Source: Ohtaekwangia sp966211525
GTDB taxonomy: Bacteria > Bacteroidota > Bacteroidia > Cytophagales > Cyclobacteriaceae
DNA: 64,000 nucleotides
NCBI GenBank assembly: GCA_966211525.1
Contig: CBIHOZ010000017.1
Coordinates: 1-64,000 of the forward strand
Reading direction: 5' to 3'
The translations under genes and the position numbers were made by a program. Below are positions 17,584-26,832 of this stretch, in pieces (the stretch's first letter is position 1; each line of letters begins with the position of its first letter). The notes below the pieces were generated by a model that was not told where the DNA came from, ran no database searches, and saw nothing but the letters and a program-made list of their open reading frames with translations.

Positions 17584-19125
17584 ATGAAAAGAGTTATATA
17601 CCTTATACTAACAATAGCACTGGTTGCGTGTGATGATAAACTTGACATATCAAACCCCAACCGCCAGACTACATCTGACTTCTGGCAAACGGAAAGTCAG
17701 GCTATAGCCGGATGCAATGCTATATATGCTACTTTGATCATTGACGGAACGTATACCCGCATGACGCCCGCGCTAAGCGATGGACGAGGTGACGATGTAA
17801 CCGGTGATAGTCCGTGGCCGGATCTCGTTCAGGTCTCAAACTTTACGATACCGACTACATCCGGACCGGTACAATGGATCTGGGCCGATTACTACCGCGT
17901 AATCTGGAGAGCCAACCAGGTGTTGGAGAATACACCGGGCATTGCCATGGACGAAGCATTGAAGAACAGAATAATAGGACAGGCCTATTTTCTGAGAGGT
18001 CTCGCCTACTTCAAGCTTGCCAACTTCTACAAGATTGTTCCGCTGGTATTGGCAACACCTAAAACACCTGGTGATTATTATCCTGCAACAGCAACAGAAG
18101 AAGAACTCTGGAACCAGATATACTCTGATTTTCAGCAAGCGAAAGATATGCTCCCGGTTTCGTATAGCAACGTTACCGGACTTGATGCCGGGCAAATCGG
18201 CCGGGCAACACAAGGTGCTGCTACCGGTATGCTGGGCAAATCGTATCTCTATAGAAAAGAATGGCAGAAAGCTGCAGACCAGTTTAAAGAGTTGATTGAC
18301 GGAGGCAGATATAGTTTAGTGTCCAATTACCGCGACAACTTTACGGATGCCAATGAAAACAATTCAGAGTCTTTGTTTGAAGTACAGTTTGCCGATCCTT
18401 CGCAGGTTGGGGGTACCGTTATGAACTGGGGTGGCGATCCGGCTGCGAACTGGAAACAAACTTCCGCGCAGGCGTGCACATACTCGATGGATGGTCGTGG
18501 CTACTCTGATTTTCTCCCTACACAATGGATCTATAACGAGTATAAACTGGAGCGCACCAAAGACGACAAGAGTGATCCGCGCCTGCTGGCGACCATCGCT
18601 TCCTATGAGCCGGATGATAATTCGACAACGGTATATGGAGATGCGTGGCCCTATGCACCCGACAAGATATACCCACGGAAATATACCAACGATGGTAAAG
18701 CTGGTTATGCGAACGAGTATGATCTGAATTCAGGTATAAACTATCGCGTGCTCCGCTATGCCGATATATTGCTGATGTATGCAGAAGCGTTGAACGAACT
18801 GAAGCAAACAACCGCTGCCTATCCCTATATCCAGCAAGTGAGAGACCGTGCGAATCTTCCAGACCTGGCTACAACAAAACCGGGCATGACGCAGGAGGAA
18901 ATGCGCGATCAGATTGCACATGAACGTGCCCTGGAGTTTGCCATTGAAGGACAACGGATCAATGATATCATCCGATGGGGATGGTTCTATGATGCCAACA
19001 AACTCGCCATGTTAAAAGCGCACGATGCTGACTTCAATTTATGGAGTGCTGGAAACGAGTACCTGCCGATTCCGCAGACTGAGCTCGATGTGAACAAAAA
19101 ACTATCGCCCAACCCGGCAAACTAA
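17584..19125 (+). CDS. SusD/RagB-family glycan-binding lipoprotein
   Basis: 513 residues from the ATG at 17584 (MKRVIYLILTIALVAC); a TTG three codons upstream is less likely. The lipobox LVAC puts the lipidated Cys at 16, followed by DDK, an acidic surface-export type signal. The TPR-like helical body and C-terminal 'RYADILLMYAEALNEL' and 'ERALEFAIEGQR' segments are typical of SusD. It forms the lid of the SusC transporter at the cell surface. It starts 40 bp after susC and is followed by a strong terminator, so the GH43 genes downstream are separately transcribed or depend on read-through. Confidence 0.94.
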   Translation: MKRVIYLILTIALVACDDKLDISNPNRQTTSDFWQTESQAIAGCNAIYATLIIDGTYTRMTPALSDGRGDDVTGDSPWPDLVQVSNFTIPTTSGPVQWIWADYYRVIWRANQVLENTPGIAMDEALKNRIIGQAYFLRGLAYFKLANFYKIVPLVLATPKTPGDYYPATATEEELWNQIYSDFQQAKDMLPVSYSNVTGLDAGQIGRATQGAATGMLGKSYLYRKEWQKAADQFKELIDGGRYSLVSNYRDNFTDANENNSESLFEVQFADPSQVGGTVMNWGGDPAANWKQTSAQACTYSMDGRGYSDFLPTQWIYNEYKLERTKDDKSDPRLLATIASYEPDDNSTTVYGDAWPYAPDKIYPRKYTNDGKAGYANEYDLNSGINYRVLRYADILLMYAEALNELKQTTAAYPYIQQVRDRANLPDLATTKPGMTQEEMRDQIAHERALEFAIEGQRINDIIRWGWFYDANKLAMLKAHDADFNLWSAGNEYLPIPQTELDVNKKLSPNPAN

Positions 19126-19135
19126 TTATGGATTG

Positions 19136-19172
19136 ATAAAGTGTTTCACCTGTATCAGGCGAAACACTTTAT
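19136..19172 (+). terminator. Long hairpin terminator after susD
   Basis: ATAAAGTGTTTC pairs perfectly with GAAACACTTTAT, and an inner CCTG/CAGG stem with a TAT loop extends it beyond one A-C mismatch. It sits 10 nt after the stop. The U-rich side is inside the stem rather than following it. Confidence 0.75.
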
Positions 19173-19310
19173 TGATATACTATACCAGGCCGGAAATCCG
19201 AATTGTAATTTATCGATCGCACGTATTGCGGTGGTTTGTAGTTATCCTGTCAAAATACTTTTGAGACTATGCTATATATGAAATATATATTTATCTTGTG
19301 TTAACTTTTC

Positions 19311-20747
19311 GTGGTGGCTTCGAGTATAACGTCTTGTTCAAATTACGACCCGGGCGATAAAGGCGGCACAGACACTGTTATTGTGACACCACCGGCTTTC
19401 AATATCGACAACATCAATGATACCTATGCAGATGTAGCACCTTTCAGCAGCTATGCGAAATGGGGGCCATACAATGTGCATGATCCTTCCATTATAAAAG
19501 CGGGTGACACGTACTACTGCTATAGCACCGATGTCGGGTTCGGTACAGAGGTTCCTCCGGGAATACAAATCCGCAAATCAAAAGACCTGGTCGAATGGCA
19601 ATATGTAGGCTGGGTTTTCGATGGCTTACCGAAGAAAGGTTCTGATTTTATCAAGGCAAACGGTGGTACACCTTTCAATGCGTTGTGGGCGCCCTATATA
19701 GTAAAGGTCGGAAGTGAGTATCGGCTATATTATTCACTGTCATCTGCCAAACCACGCCTCAGTGTTATTGGTCTGGCCACAGCATCAAATCCAATTGGAC
19801 CGTGGACGGAGAAAGAGATCGTAGTTACTTCGCTCGATAACAATATTATTCAGACCAACGCTATAGATCCTACAGTGCTGGTTACAACCACTGGCGAGCA
19901 CTGGCTATATTATGGTTCTGCATGGGATGGTATATATATCGTTAAGCTGAATGCAGCTACCGGTCTGCCTGCTTCCCCAGGAGATAAAGGTAAACGCATC
20001 GCACAGCGCGGCTTTACCAACGGTACGATAAACGGAAACCTGGAAGGCCCGGAGATCATCTACAACAGTACATTGAAAAAGTATTTCCTCTTCATGGCTT
20101 ACGACTGGCTTTCTACCAAGTATAATGTTCGCGTAGGAAAGTCGGATACTCCGGATGGTCCTTTCTTTGATTTCGATGGAATAGATTTAAATATAGAGCA
20201 AGATCACGGGCCGATGATTATAGCACCATACCAGTTCAAAGGGCATGGCGGATGGCAGGGCACTTCACATTGTTCTGTGTTCAATGATGGCGAACAATAC
20301 TATATAGCACACCAGGGACGGCCCGGTGTTAATTTCTACTATATGGATCTACATGTTCGTAAACTATTCTGGACAAGTGATGGCTGGCCGGTTGCATCGC
20401 CACAACGTTATGCTGCTACGGAACAGACCGCGGTCACCGAAGAGAACCTCGCGGGCACTTGGGAAAAGATTACACTGGGATACAACGTAGTGCCTGGATA
20501 CTCGGCAGAGCAGACGTCTCCCGATATGCAGGTGGCTGTCAATTTTGTTCTGGGCAGTGACAAGACGATCGATGGAAACGCGAATGATACATGGTCTTAC
20601 CGCGCACCCTGGATAAAATTTCATTGGCACAACGCTACCACAGATAGTGTATATGTAGAACGCGGCAGAGATTGGGAGAATAAAAAAGCATGTCTCGTAT
20701 TTACCGGGTTAACTACCACTGGCACCGCTATATGGGGCAAGAAATAA
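19311..20747 (+). CDS. GH43 endo-arabinanase-like lipoprotein; signal peptide interrupted by a stop codon
   Basis: 478 residues if started at the GTG at 19311. A five-bladed GH43 propeller carries the three expected acidic sites: NVHDPSII (about 55), AIDPTVL (about 185) and LEGPEII (about 245). A C-terminal beta domain resembles the GH43_C module of endo-1,5-alpha-L-arabinanases. Upstream in the same frame, ATG 19278 begins MKYIFILC, then TAA (19302-19304), then LFVVASSITSC. Reading through would give a perfect SPII signal peptide with lipobox ITSC. As it stands, restart at GTG leaves a signal lacking its charged n-region, so surface export is probably lost. A sequencing error or recent nonsense mutation is the simplest cause. 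Expected role: cutting arabinan at the cell surface. Confidence 0.85.
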   Translation: MVASSITSCSNYDPGDKGGTDTVIVTPPAFNIDNINDTYADVAPFSSYAKWGPYNVHDPSIIKAGDTYYCYSTDVGFGTEVPPGIQIRKSKDLVEWQYVGWVFDGLPKKGSDFIKANGGTPFNALWAPYIVKVGSEYRLYYSLSSAKPRLSVIGLATASNPIGPWTEKEIVVTSLDNNIIQTNAIDPTVLVTTTGEHWLYYGSAWDGIYIVKLNAATGLPASPGDKGKRIAQRGFTNGTINGNLEGPEIIYNSTLKKYFLFMAYDWLSTKYNVRVGKSDTPDGPFFDFDGIDLNIEQDHGPMIIAPYQFKGHGGWQGTSHCSVFNDGEQYYIAHQGRPGVNFYYMDLHVRKLFWTSDGWPVASPQRYAATEQTAVTEENLAGTWEKITLGYNVVPGYSAEQTSPDMQVAVNFVLGSDKTIDGNANDTWSYRAPWIKFHWHNATTDSVYVERGRDWENKKACLVFTGLTTTGTAIWGKK

Positions 20748-20944
20748 AACAATAACCCTGGGTTGCATCACGGCTGTGATCAAAGAATCAGTCCGTTAAT
20801 TTTTTTAAAGTACCTGTTACCACGGCGTATAATATATACTGCTGAATGGAATTGCTATGTAAAAATTTTAGAGCGGTTTTGTTCAAGGTATATCCTGTTG
20901 AACACGTGTTACACATCATTACTATATACTTAAACTTCAACTAT

Positions 20945-22219
20945 ATGATTTACTCCTCTAAAACCTGTTGTATGGCATCCGGGAGGTTGTCATTCAACGC
21001 AGTAAAAATTCTTTTTGTATGTATAGTATTAACCATTTCAACTTTAAAGGCACAACCACCAAGCCATGATCCTTCAACCATGGTGACGAGCGGTGGACGC
21101 TACTGGATATTTACTACAGGCGATGGCGTGTGGTGTATGTCTTCCAGCAATGTCAACTTTACAGACTGGCGCGCGGAGCCAACGCCCTATACCAAAACAA
21201 GCTGGCCATCATGGATCAAGACTTACGTTCCCAATTTTGCAGGAACATTCTGGGCACCCGAAGTTGTATATGTAAACAATCAATACCGGCTATACTATTC
21301 CTGTTCAACCTTCGGGTCAAAGAACTCCTGCATTGGTCTGGCAACAGCAAGTTCACTCTCCGGCCCGTGGACCGACCAGGGCGTAGTAGTATACTCCAAC
21401 GCCGGTACATCTGAAAATGCCATTGACCCTGCTATATATGCGGGAAGTTACCTGGTATACGGATCGTTCTTCGGAGGTATACGCCTGGCCGCCATCAGTT
21501 CTACGGGCAAGCCGCGGAACTCCACACGCTATGCACTGGCGAGTGGTGATTGTGAGGCTCCCTATATACTAAAGAATGGAAGTTACTATTATCTCTTTAT
21601 CAACCGCGGTGCATGCTGCCAGGGTATCAACAGCACCACCTATAGAATTCAGGTTGGGCGCTCCACGAGTATAACAGGTCCGTATCTCGATAAGAATGGC
21701 AATGACCTGAACAATGGCGGTGGCACAAACCTGGTGGTAACCACGGGGCGCTATATTGGTCCGGGACATTTTGGTTACGGCCAGGGAAAAGTTACGTATC
21801 ATTTTTATGATGGAAATGACAACGGCAATGCCAAACTCCGAATAACTACATTGAGCTGGAGCAACGGCTGGCCTGTTGTTAGCGGAGGTGGTGCGCGTAT
21901 AGGTATAGATGAACAGCTTGCCGAAGATGATTTGAAAACGGAACTGAGTGAAATCGTTTCGTTCTTTCCGAATCCGGTAAAAGAAAATATACTGACCGTG
22001 CGCACCAGGCTACAGGAACAAGCAACGGTACAGGTTAAACTTATGGATCTGATGGGCAACGAAGTATATACGGAAGAACTGGGCGTACGTGCAGCCGATG
22101 CGTTCGATCACGAGATCAATGTTTCTACATTAAAAAAAGGTATATATATCATTCATCTTACCCGGGAAAATACCGATGGAAAAGCGAAAACAATTTCATC
22201 GCGGGTCACAATAGAGTAA
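20945..22219 (+). CDS. Secreted GH43 arabinanase-like enzyme with T9SS sorting domain
   Basis: About 424 residues from ATG 20945; a start at 20972 (MASGRLSFNAVKILF) is equally possible and gives a more typical signal peptide ending LKAQ. The GH43 propeller has SHDPSTM, AIDPAI and CEAPYIL as the three acidic motifs, spaced as in endo-alpha-1,5-arabinanases. A Por-secretion C-terminal domain starts at 'SFFPNPVKEN' and ends 'SSRVTIE'. It is therefore sent out by T9SS while its neighbour is a lipoprotein, a division between released and surface-bound arabinanases. It is followed by a strong terminator. Confidence 0.88.
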   Translation: MIYSSKTCCMASGRLSFNAVKILFVCIVLTISTLKAQPPSHDPSTMVTSGGRYWIFTTGDGVWCMSSSNVNFTDWRAEPTPYTKTSWPSWIKTYVPNFAGTFWAPEVVYVNNQYRLYYSCSTFGSKNSCIGLATASSLSGPWTDQGVVVYSNAGTSENAIDPAIYAGSYLVYGSFFGGIRLAAISSTGKPRNSTRYALASGDCEAPYILKNGSYYYLFINRGACCQGINSTTYRIQVGRSTSITGPYLDKNGNDLNNGGGTNLVVTTGRYIGPGHFGYGQGKVTYHFYDGNDNGNAKLRITTLSWSNGWPVVSGGGARIGIDEQLAEDDLKTELSEIVSFFPNPVKENILTVRTRLQEQATVQVKLMDLMGNEVYTEELGVRAADAFDHEINVSTLKKGIYIIHLTRENTDGKAKTISSRVTIE

Positions 22220-22238
22220 ATATCCACCACTCCGTATA

Positions 22239-22277
22239 AATAAAGGCATGCAATCTTATACGTTGCATGCCTTTATT
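22239..22277 (+). terminator. Terminator of the arabinan locus
   Basis: A perfect 15-bp stem, AATAAAGGCATGCAA with TTGCATGCCTTTATT, around a 9-nt loop, 20 nt after the GH43 stop. The A- and T-rich ends make it suitable in both directions. Confidence 0.88.
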
Positions 22278-22447
22278 ATACTATAGAAAGCATCTTTTTA
22301 CTTCACTATAGGAGATTCCTGCCGCCGGAATTTGTTTTTATAGACAAATCCTATACATTCATAAAGACAATCGATTTGATCAATAGCCGCGGTCTGCGGA
22401 CTTTAGATGCCACAAGTAACAAGTGTAACTAATCATTATCTATCCTT

Positions 22448-24691
22448 ATGGAAAATACAACGCCCACAAAACAAAAATCACTCAATGTAAATGACAGCGA
22501 AGTGAAGTGTCCGTTCCATGGTGGTGCATTAAAGCAAACAGCCGGTGGCGGAACACGAAACCGCGATTGGTGGCCCAATGCATTAAGACTAAATATCCTG
22601 CGTCAGCAGTCGTCACTTTCCAATCCTATGGATAAGGATTTTAACTATGCTAAAGAGTTTCAATCGCTGGATCTGAAGGCAGTAAAGAAAGACATCTTTG
22701 ATTTGATGACTACTTCACAAGACTGGTGGCCTGCAGACTATGGTCATTACGGTCCGTTCTTTATAAGAATGGCATGGCACAGTGCCGGTACTTATCGCGT
22801 TGGCGATGGTCGTGGTGGTGCCGGTGCTGGCCAACAACGCTTCGCTCCTCTTAACAGCTGGCCTGACAACGCCAACCTTGATAAAGCGCGCTTGCTGTTG
22901 TGGCCCATCAAACAAAAATACGGACGTAAACTTTCGTGGGCTGATCTCCTGATCCTCGCCGGTAACTGTGCGCTTGAATCCATGGGCTTTAAAACCTTTG
23001 GCTTCGCGGGCGGACGTGAAGATGTTTGGGAGCCACAGGAGGAAGTATATTGGGGCTCTGAAACAAAATGGCTTGGCGACAGCCGCTATACCAAAGACCG
23101 TGAACTGGAAGCACCACTCGGTGCTGTACAAATGGGTCTCATCTATGTAAACCCGGAAGGTCCTAACGGGAATCCTGATCCGGTAGCTGCAGCACGCGAC
23201 ATCCGTGAGACGTTTGGACGCATGGCGATGAACGATGAAGAAACTGTTGCACTCATTGCCGGTGGTCACTCATTCGGTAAGACTCACGGTGCTGCTGATC
23301 CTGCTAAATATGTAGCCGCAGAACCTGCTGCTGCTGCACTTGAAGAACAAAGCCTGGGATGGAAAAATACATTCGGCAATGGTCATGGTATACATACTAT
23401 TACGAGTGGTCTGGAAGGTGCCTGGACAACTACACCAACGAAGTGGAGCAACAACTTCTTCGAGAACCTGTTTGGCTTCGAGTGGGAACTTACCAAGAGT
23501 CCAGCCGGTGCACATCAATGGAAACCGAAGAACGGTGCAGGTGCAGGCACAGTACCGGATGCGCATGACAAAACAAAACGTCATGCTCCTACCATGCTTA
23601 CAACTGATCTTGCGCTGCGCATGGATCCTATATATGAAAAGATCTCCCGCAGATTTTTTGAAAACCCTGAAGAGTTTGCGGATGCTTTTGCACGTGCCTG
23701 GTATAAACTCACGCATCGCGACATGGGACCACGTGCACGTTACCTCGGCTCTGAAGTACCGAAGGAAGAGTTGATCTGGCAAGACCCGCTTCCTGCTGTA
23801 ACACACAAGCTGATTGAAGATAAAGACATCGCTGATCTGAAGGCACGTATCCTTGCAACAGGATTGTCAGTATCCGAACTGGTATCAACAGCATGGGCAT
23901 CGGCTTCAACGTTCCGTGGTTCTGATAAACGCGGTGGTGCGAATGGCGCACGCGTTCGTCTCGCGCCTCAAAATAAATGGGAGGTAAACAATCCTGCACA
24001 ACTCGCTAAAGTATTAGCAGCGCTTGAAAAAGTTCAGCGCGATTTTAACACTACGCTAAACTCGGGCAAGCAGGTATCACTCGCAGATGTAATTGTACTG
24101 GCGGGATGTGCCGGTGTAGAGAAAGCTGCTAAAGCTGCCGGTCATGATGTGAAGGTTCCATTTACTCCGGGACGTGTTGATGCATCACAAGAGCAAACCG
24201 ATGTAGATTCATTCGAAGTAATGGAGCACGCGGCCGATGGCTTCCGTAACTATGTGAAGTCTCATCACCGTGTAGCAGCCGAAGCACTGTTGATCGACAA
24301 GGCACAACTGCTCACACTCACCGCTCCTGAAATGACTGTACTCATTGGTGGTATGCGTGTGTTGAATACCAACTTCGACAAATCGAAACATGGTGTATTT
24401 ACAAAGACGCCTGAAGTACTTACCAATGATTACTTCATAAACCTGCTTGACTTCGGCATTACCTGGAACGCCACCAACGATGAGCAGACTATATTTGAAG
24501 CACGCGATCGCAAGACCGGTGCTGTAAAATGGACCGGTACTCGTGTTGACCTCATCTTCGGTTCTAACTCCGAACTCCGCGCGCTCGCAGAAGTATATGG
24601 CTCATCTGATTCAAAAGAGAAGTTCGTAAAAGATTTCATCGCTGCCTGGAACAAAGTAATGAACCTGGATCGCTTTGATTTAGCTGATTAA
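22448..24691 (+). CDS. katG: Catalase-peroxidase
   Basis: 747 residues, the normal length for a bacterial KatG with duplicated peroxidase halves. The distal triad is Arg107, Trp110 and His111 (RMAWHSAGTYR). The proximal haem ligand is His274 (GGHSFGKTH). Trp110, Tyr233 and Met259 occupy the positions of the Trp-Tyr-Met cross-link needed for catalase activity. There is no signal peptide, so it acts in the cytoplasm, breaking down hydrogen peroxide and oxidising organic substrates. It stands alone between terminators. Its codon use differs from its neighbours: TATA occurs about once per 250 bp, against about once per 60 bp in the nearby susC, consistent with high expression or separate ancestry. 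Confidence 0.98.
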   Translation: MENTTPTKQKSLNVNDSEVKCPFHGGALKQTAGGGTRNRDWWPNALRLNILRQQSSLSNPMDKDFNYAKEFQSLDLKAVKKDIFDLMTTSQDWWPADYGHYGPFFIRMAWHSAGTYRVGDGRGGAGAGQQRFAPLNSWPDNANLDKARLLLWPIKQKYGRKLSWADLLILAGNCALESMGFKTFGFAGGREDVWEPQEEVYWGSETKWLGDSRYTKDRELEAPLGAVQMGLIYVNPEGPNGNPDPVAAARDIRETFGRMAMNDEETVALIAGGHSFGKTHGAADPAKYVAAEPAAAALEEQSLGWKNTFGNGHGIHTITSGLEGAWTTTPTKWSNNFFENLFGFEWELTKSPAGAHQWKPKNGAGAGTVPDAHDKTKRHAPTMLTTDLALRMDPIYEKISRRFFENPEEFADAFARAWYKLTHRDMGPRARYLGSEVPKEELIWQDPLPAVTHKLIEDKDIADLKARILATGLSVSELVSTAWASASTFRGSDKRGGANGARVRLAPQNKWEVNNPAQLAKVLAALEKVQRDFNTTLNSGKQVSLADVIVLAGCAGVEKAAKAAGHDVKVPFTPGRVDASQEQTDVDSFEVMEHAADGFRNYVKSHHRVAAEALLIDKAQLLTLTAPEMTVLIGGMRVLNTNFDKSKHGVFTKTPEVLTNDYFINLLDFGITWNATNDEQTIFEARDRKTGAVKWTGTRVDLIFGSNSELRALAEVYGSSDSKEKFVKDFIAAWNKVMNLDRFDLAD

Positions 24692-24710
24692 TAATCAGTA
24701 GTTTGTTGTG

Positions 24711-24745
24711 AAGGAGGTTCGCGCAAGCGGCCTCCTTATTTTTTC
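24711..24745 (+). terminator. Terminator of katG
   Basis: AAGGAGG and CCTCCTT form the stem and ATTTTTTCC follows directly, 20 nt after the katG stop. Confidence 0.85.
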
Positions 24746-24849
24746 CTCGCAGGCTATATATACTTCATCGGTTCAATCAACGGGTATGTATATATACATC
24801 CTATTATATACTTCTCCCCCTTTCATTTCTTCCTCACAGAATGTTTCTG

Positions 24850-25773
24850 TCAATTAAACGACTGCCGGAATTCCAAAGGCGAAAGTTTTGTCTTGGTTTT
24901 AAAAAACTTACTGAACGACTGCGAGTGTTCAAATCCCAAAGCGTATGCAACTTCGCCTACCGATAGTGTGGTGGTGGAGAGCATCTCCTTCCCTTTTTCG
25001 ATAAGCTTGTCATGAATGTGTTGCTGGGCATTTTTACCGGTGAGTATACGCAGCATATCACTCAGGTAACTCGGTGAAATATTTAGCTGATCTGCCAGGT
25101 ATTTAACGGTTGGTATACCGGAGGCATGCTCGTTATCAAAATGCTTCGCGAGTATATCTTCCAGTTTCAATAGTATATCATTACTGGCAGCCTTGCGTGT
25201 AATGAACTGGCGCTTGTAAAAACGATTTGCATAATTCAGCAACAGTTCAAGTTGTGAGATAACTACATCCTGACTAAAATCATCGATCCGGCTGTTCAAC
25301 TCCGATTCAATCATTTCAAATATGGAAATGATAATTGTCTTTTCTTCTTCCGACAGGTGCAATGCTTCGTTCGCAGTATATAAGAAGAATCCATACTGTT
25401 TTATTTTTTTGGACAACGAATGATTCAAAAGGAAATCCGGGTGGATCAGTAAAGTATATAACGAACAGGTTTCGTTAACTTCTCCTTCAACATTACGATT
25501 ACCAATGATCTGATTCGGAGCAGCGAACAATAAACCACCTTCATCAAAATCATAATAACCTTGTCCGTATCGTAATCTCCCCTTGCGTTTGGGCTTATAC
25601 GATATCTTGTAAAAATTTAACACGTGCGAGCCCGAAGGTTGAGACACCTCAGTCAGCGATTTCACATTATTGATCATACTGATCAGTGGATGCTTGGGCG
25701 TGGGCAAGCCAAAGGCACGATGCGCTTCCGACAACGAAGCAAACTTCACGGGACCATCTCCTTTCTTTTTCAT
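24850..25773 (-). CDS. AraC-family transcriptional regulator (cassette 1)
   Basis: 307 residues. The N-terminal part (about 1-190) is a ligand or dimerisation domain. The C-terminal double HTH of the AraC type (about 205-305) includes LADQLNISPSYLSDMLRILT and FEHSQSFSKFFKTKTKLSPL. It is closely similar, segment by segment, to the regulator at 26833-27750 (shared RYGQ-YDFDEG, EHSQSF, LSPLEFR), showing a duplication. Each copy sits downstream of an SDR gene on the same strand and probably controls it. The 11-bp dyad with T tract just upstream separates it from the preceding SDR gene. Confidence 0.9.
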   Translation of the reverse strand: MKKKGDGPVKFASLSEAHRAFGLPTPKHPLISMINNVKSLTEVSQPSGSHVLNFYKISYKPKRKGRLRYGQGYYDFDEGGLLFAAPNQIIGNRNVEGEVNETCSLYTLLIHPDFLLNHSLSKKIKQYGFFLYTANEALHLSEEEKTIIISIFEMIESELNSRIDDFSQDVVISQLELLLNYANRFYKRQFITRKAASNDILLKLEDILAKHFDNEHASGIPTVKYLADQLNISPSYLSDMLRILTGKNAQQHIHDKLIEKGKEMLSTTTLSVGEVAYALGFEHSQSFSKFFKTKTKLSPLEFRQSFN

Positions 25774-25787
25774 TCTTCAGAATTTTT

Positions 25788-25825
25788 AAAAAGATAATTG
25801 ATGCCATTTGCAGACATCAATTATC
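25788..25825 (-). terminator. Terminator/attenuator between SDR and AraC genes
   Basis: On the minus strand a perfect 11-bp stem, GATAATTGATG and CATCAATTATC with an 11-nt loop, is followed at once by TTTTT. It lies about 40 nt after the SDR stop and 15 nt before the AraC start codon. Confidence 0.8.
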
Positions 25826-25866
25826 CAAAGTATATATACCACAACACTTTTTACCGCTGCGAGTTC

Positions 25867-26718
25867 CTAGTCGGCTATAGTTTGTGCTGCATTGGAAACT
25901 TCTGCCCATGCTTCCCAGGTCGCCAATCGTTCTGTATAGGCGGCACGCACCCAGGGTAAACCCTGACTGCCAAGCATTAAGCGAAGCGGGGGCTGCGCTG
26001 CATCTACGACCTTAAAAATAGCTTGTGGTGTCGCATGGGGATCTCCCCGTTCAATTGTTTTTATGCCTTCCATAAACTGATTTTTAAAAGCTGTATATAC
26101 CTCAAGGCCCTGCGCAAACTTCAACGAGTTCTCACTTCCAAACTCGGTTGCATAAGCACCGGGTTCCAGTATGGTAACATTGATGCCAAACGATTTTACC
26201 TCTGCTGCAAGACTTTCATGAATCGCTTCGAAAGCCCATTTGGAAGAACAGTAATAACCGATCACAGGCATCGCCACGTGACCAAGACTGCTGGAGACAC
26301 CGATGATATGTCCTCCACCCTGTGCACGCAGCAACGGTAACGCTGCTTTGATCACCGAGAGCGTACCAAAGATATTCGTTTCATATTGTGCGCGTACATC
26401 TTCAGCACTCGCTTCCTCAATGGTGCTCACCAGAGAATAGCCTGCATTGTTAAGAACAACATCAAGCCGCCCGAAGTGAGCGTGCGCCTGCTTCACTACT
26501 TTTGCTACATCGTCAGATTTCGTTACATCGAGCGCGAGTGTTAAAACATTCGAACCATACTTCTCCTGGAGATCAGTGATGCTTGCAAGACTTCTCGCAG
26601 TCGCTGCAACTTTGTCGCCACGTTCGAGTGCGGCTTGTGCCCAAATGCGTCCAAACCCGCGAGACGTTCCCGTTATAAACCAGACTTTAGCTTTTGAATT
26701 CTCTTCCTGTTGTGTCAT
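25867..26718 (-). CDS. Short-chain dehydrogenase/reductase (SDR), cassette 1
   Basis: 283 residues. A Rossmann fold with the classical TGTSRGFG cofactor motif at the N-terminus (about 17-24), NNAG (about 91-94), a catalytic Ser in GVSSSLG, and the Tyr-x-x-x-Lys pair in YYCSSKWAFE (about 155-165). No signal peptide. It reduces or oxidises a small carbonyl or alcohol using NAD(P)H; the substrate cannot be read from sequence. It is paired with AraC regulators on both sides and is a paralogue of the SDR at 27801-28637. It ends in TAG, another case of normal amber termination in this window. Confidence 0.93.
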   Translation of the reverse strand: MTQQEENSKAKVWFITGTSRGFGRIWAQAALERGDKVAATARSLASITDLQEKYGSNVLTLALDVTKSDDVAKVVKQAHAHFGRLDVVLNNAGYSLVSTIEEASAEDVRAQYETNIFGTLSVIKAALPLLRAQGGGHIIGVSSSLGHVAMPVIGYYCSSKWAFEAIHESLAAEVKSFGINVTILEPGAYATEFGSENSLKFAQGLEVYTAFKNQFMEGIKTIERGDPHATPQAIFKVVDAAQPPLRLMLGSQGLPWVRAAYTERLATWEAWAEVSNAAQTIAD

Positions 26719-26832
26719 AAATAAGACTTTAGATTTATGGCATCAAAAGTCCTCAGAGTTGAAATCTGCTTTGTAGTCTAATTGCGGGTTGTTGTAATCT
26801 AAATGAGAATAGTTAAGCGCGTAAAGTATACT

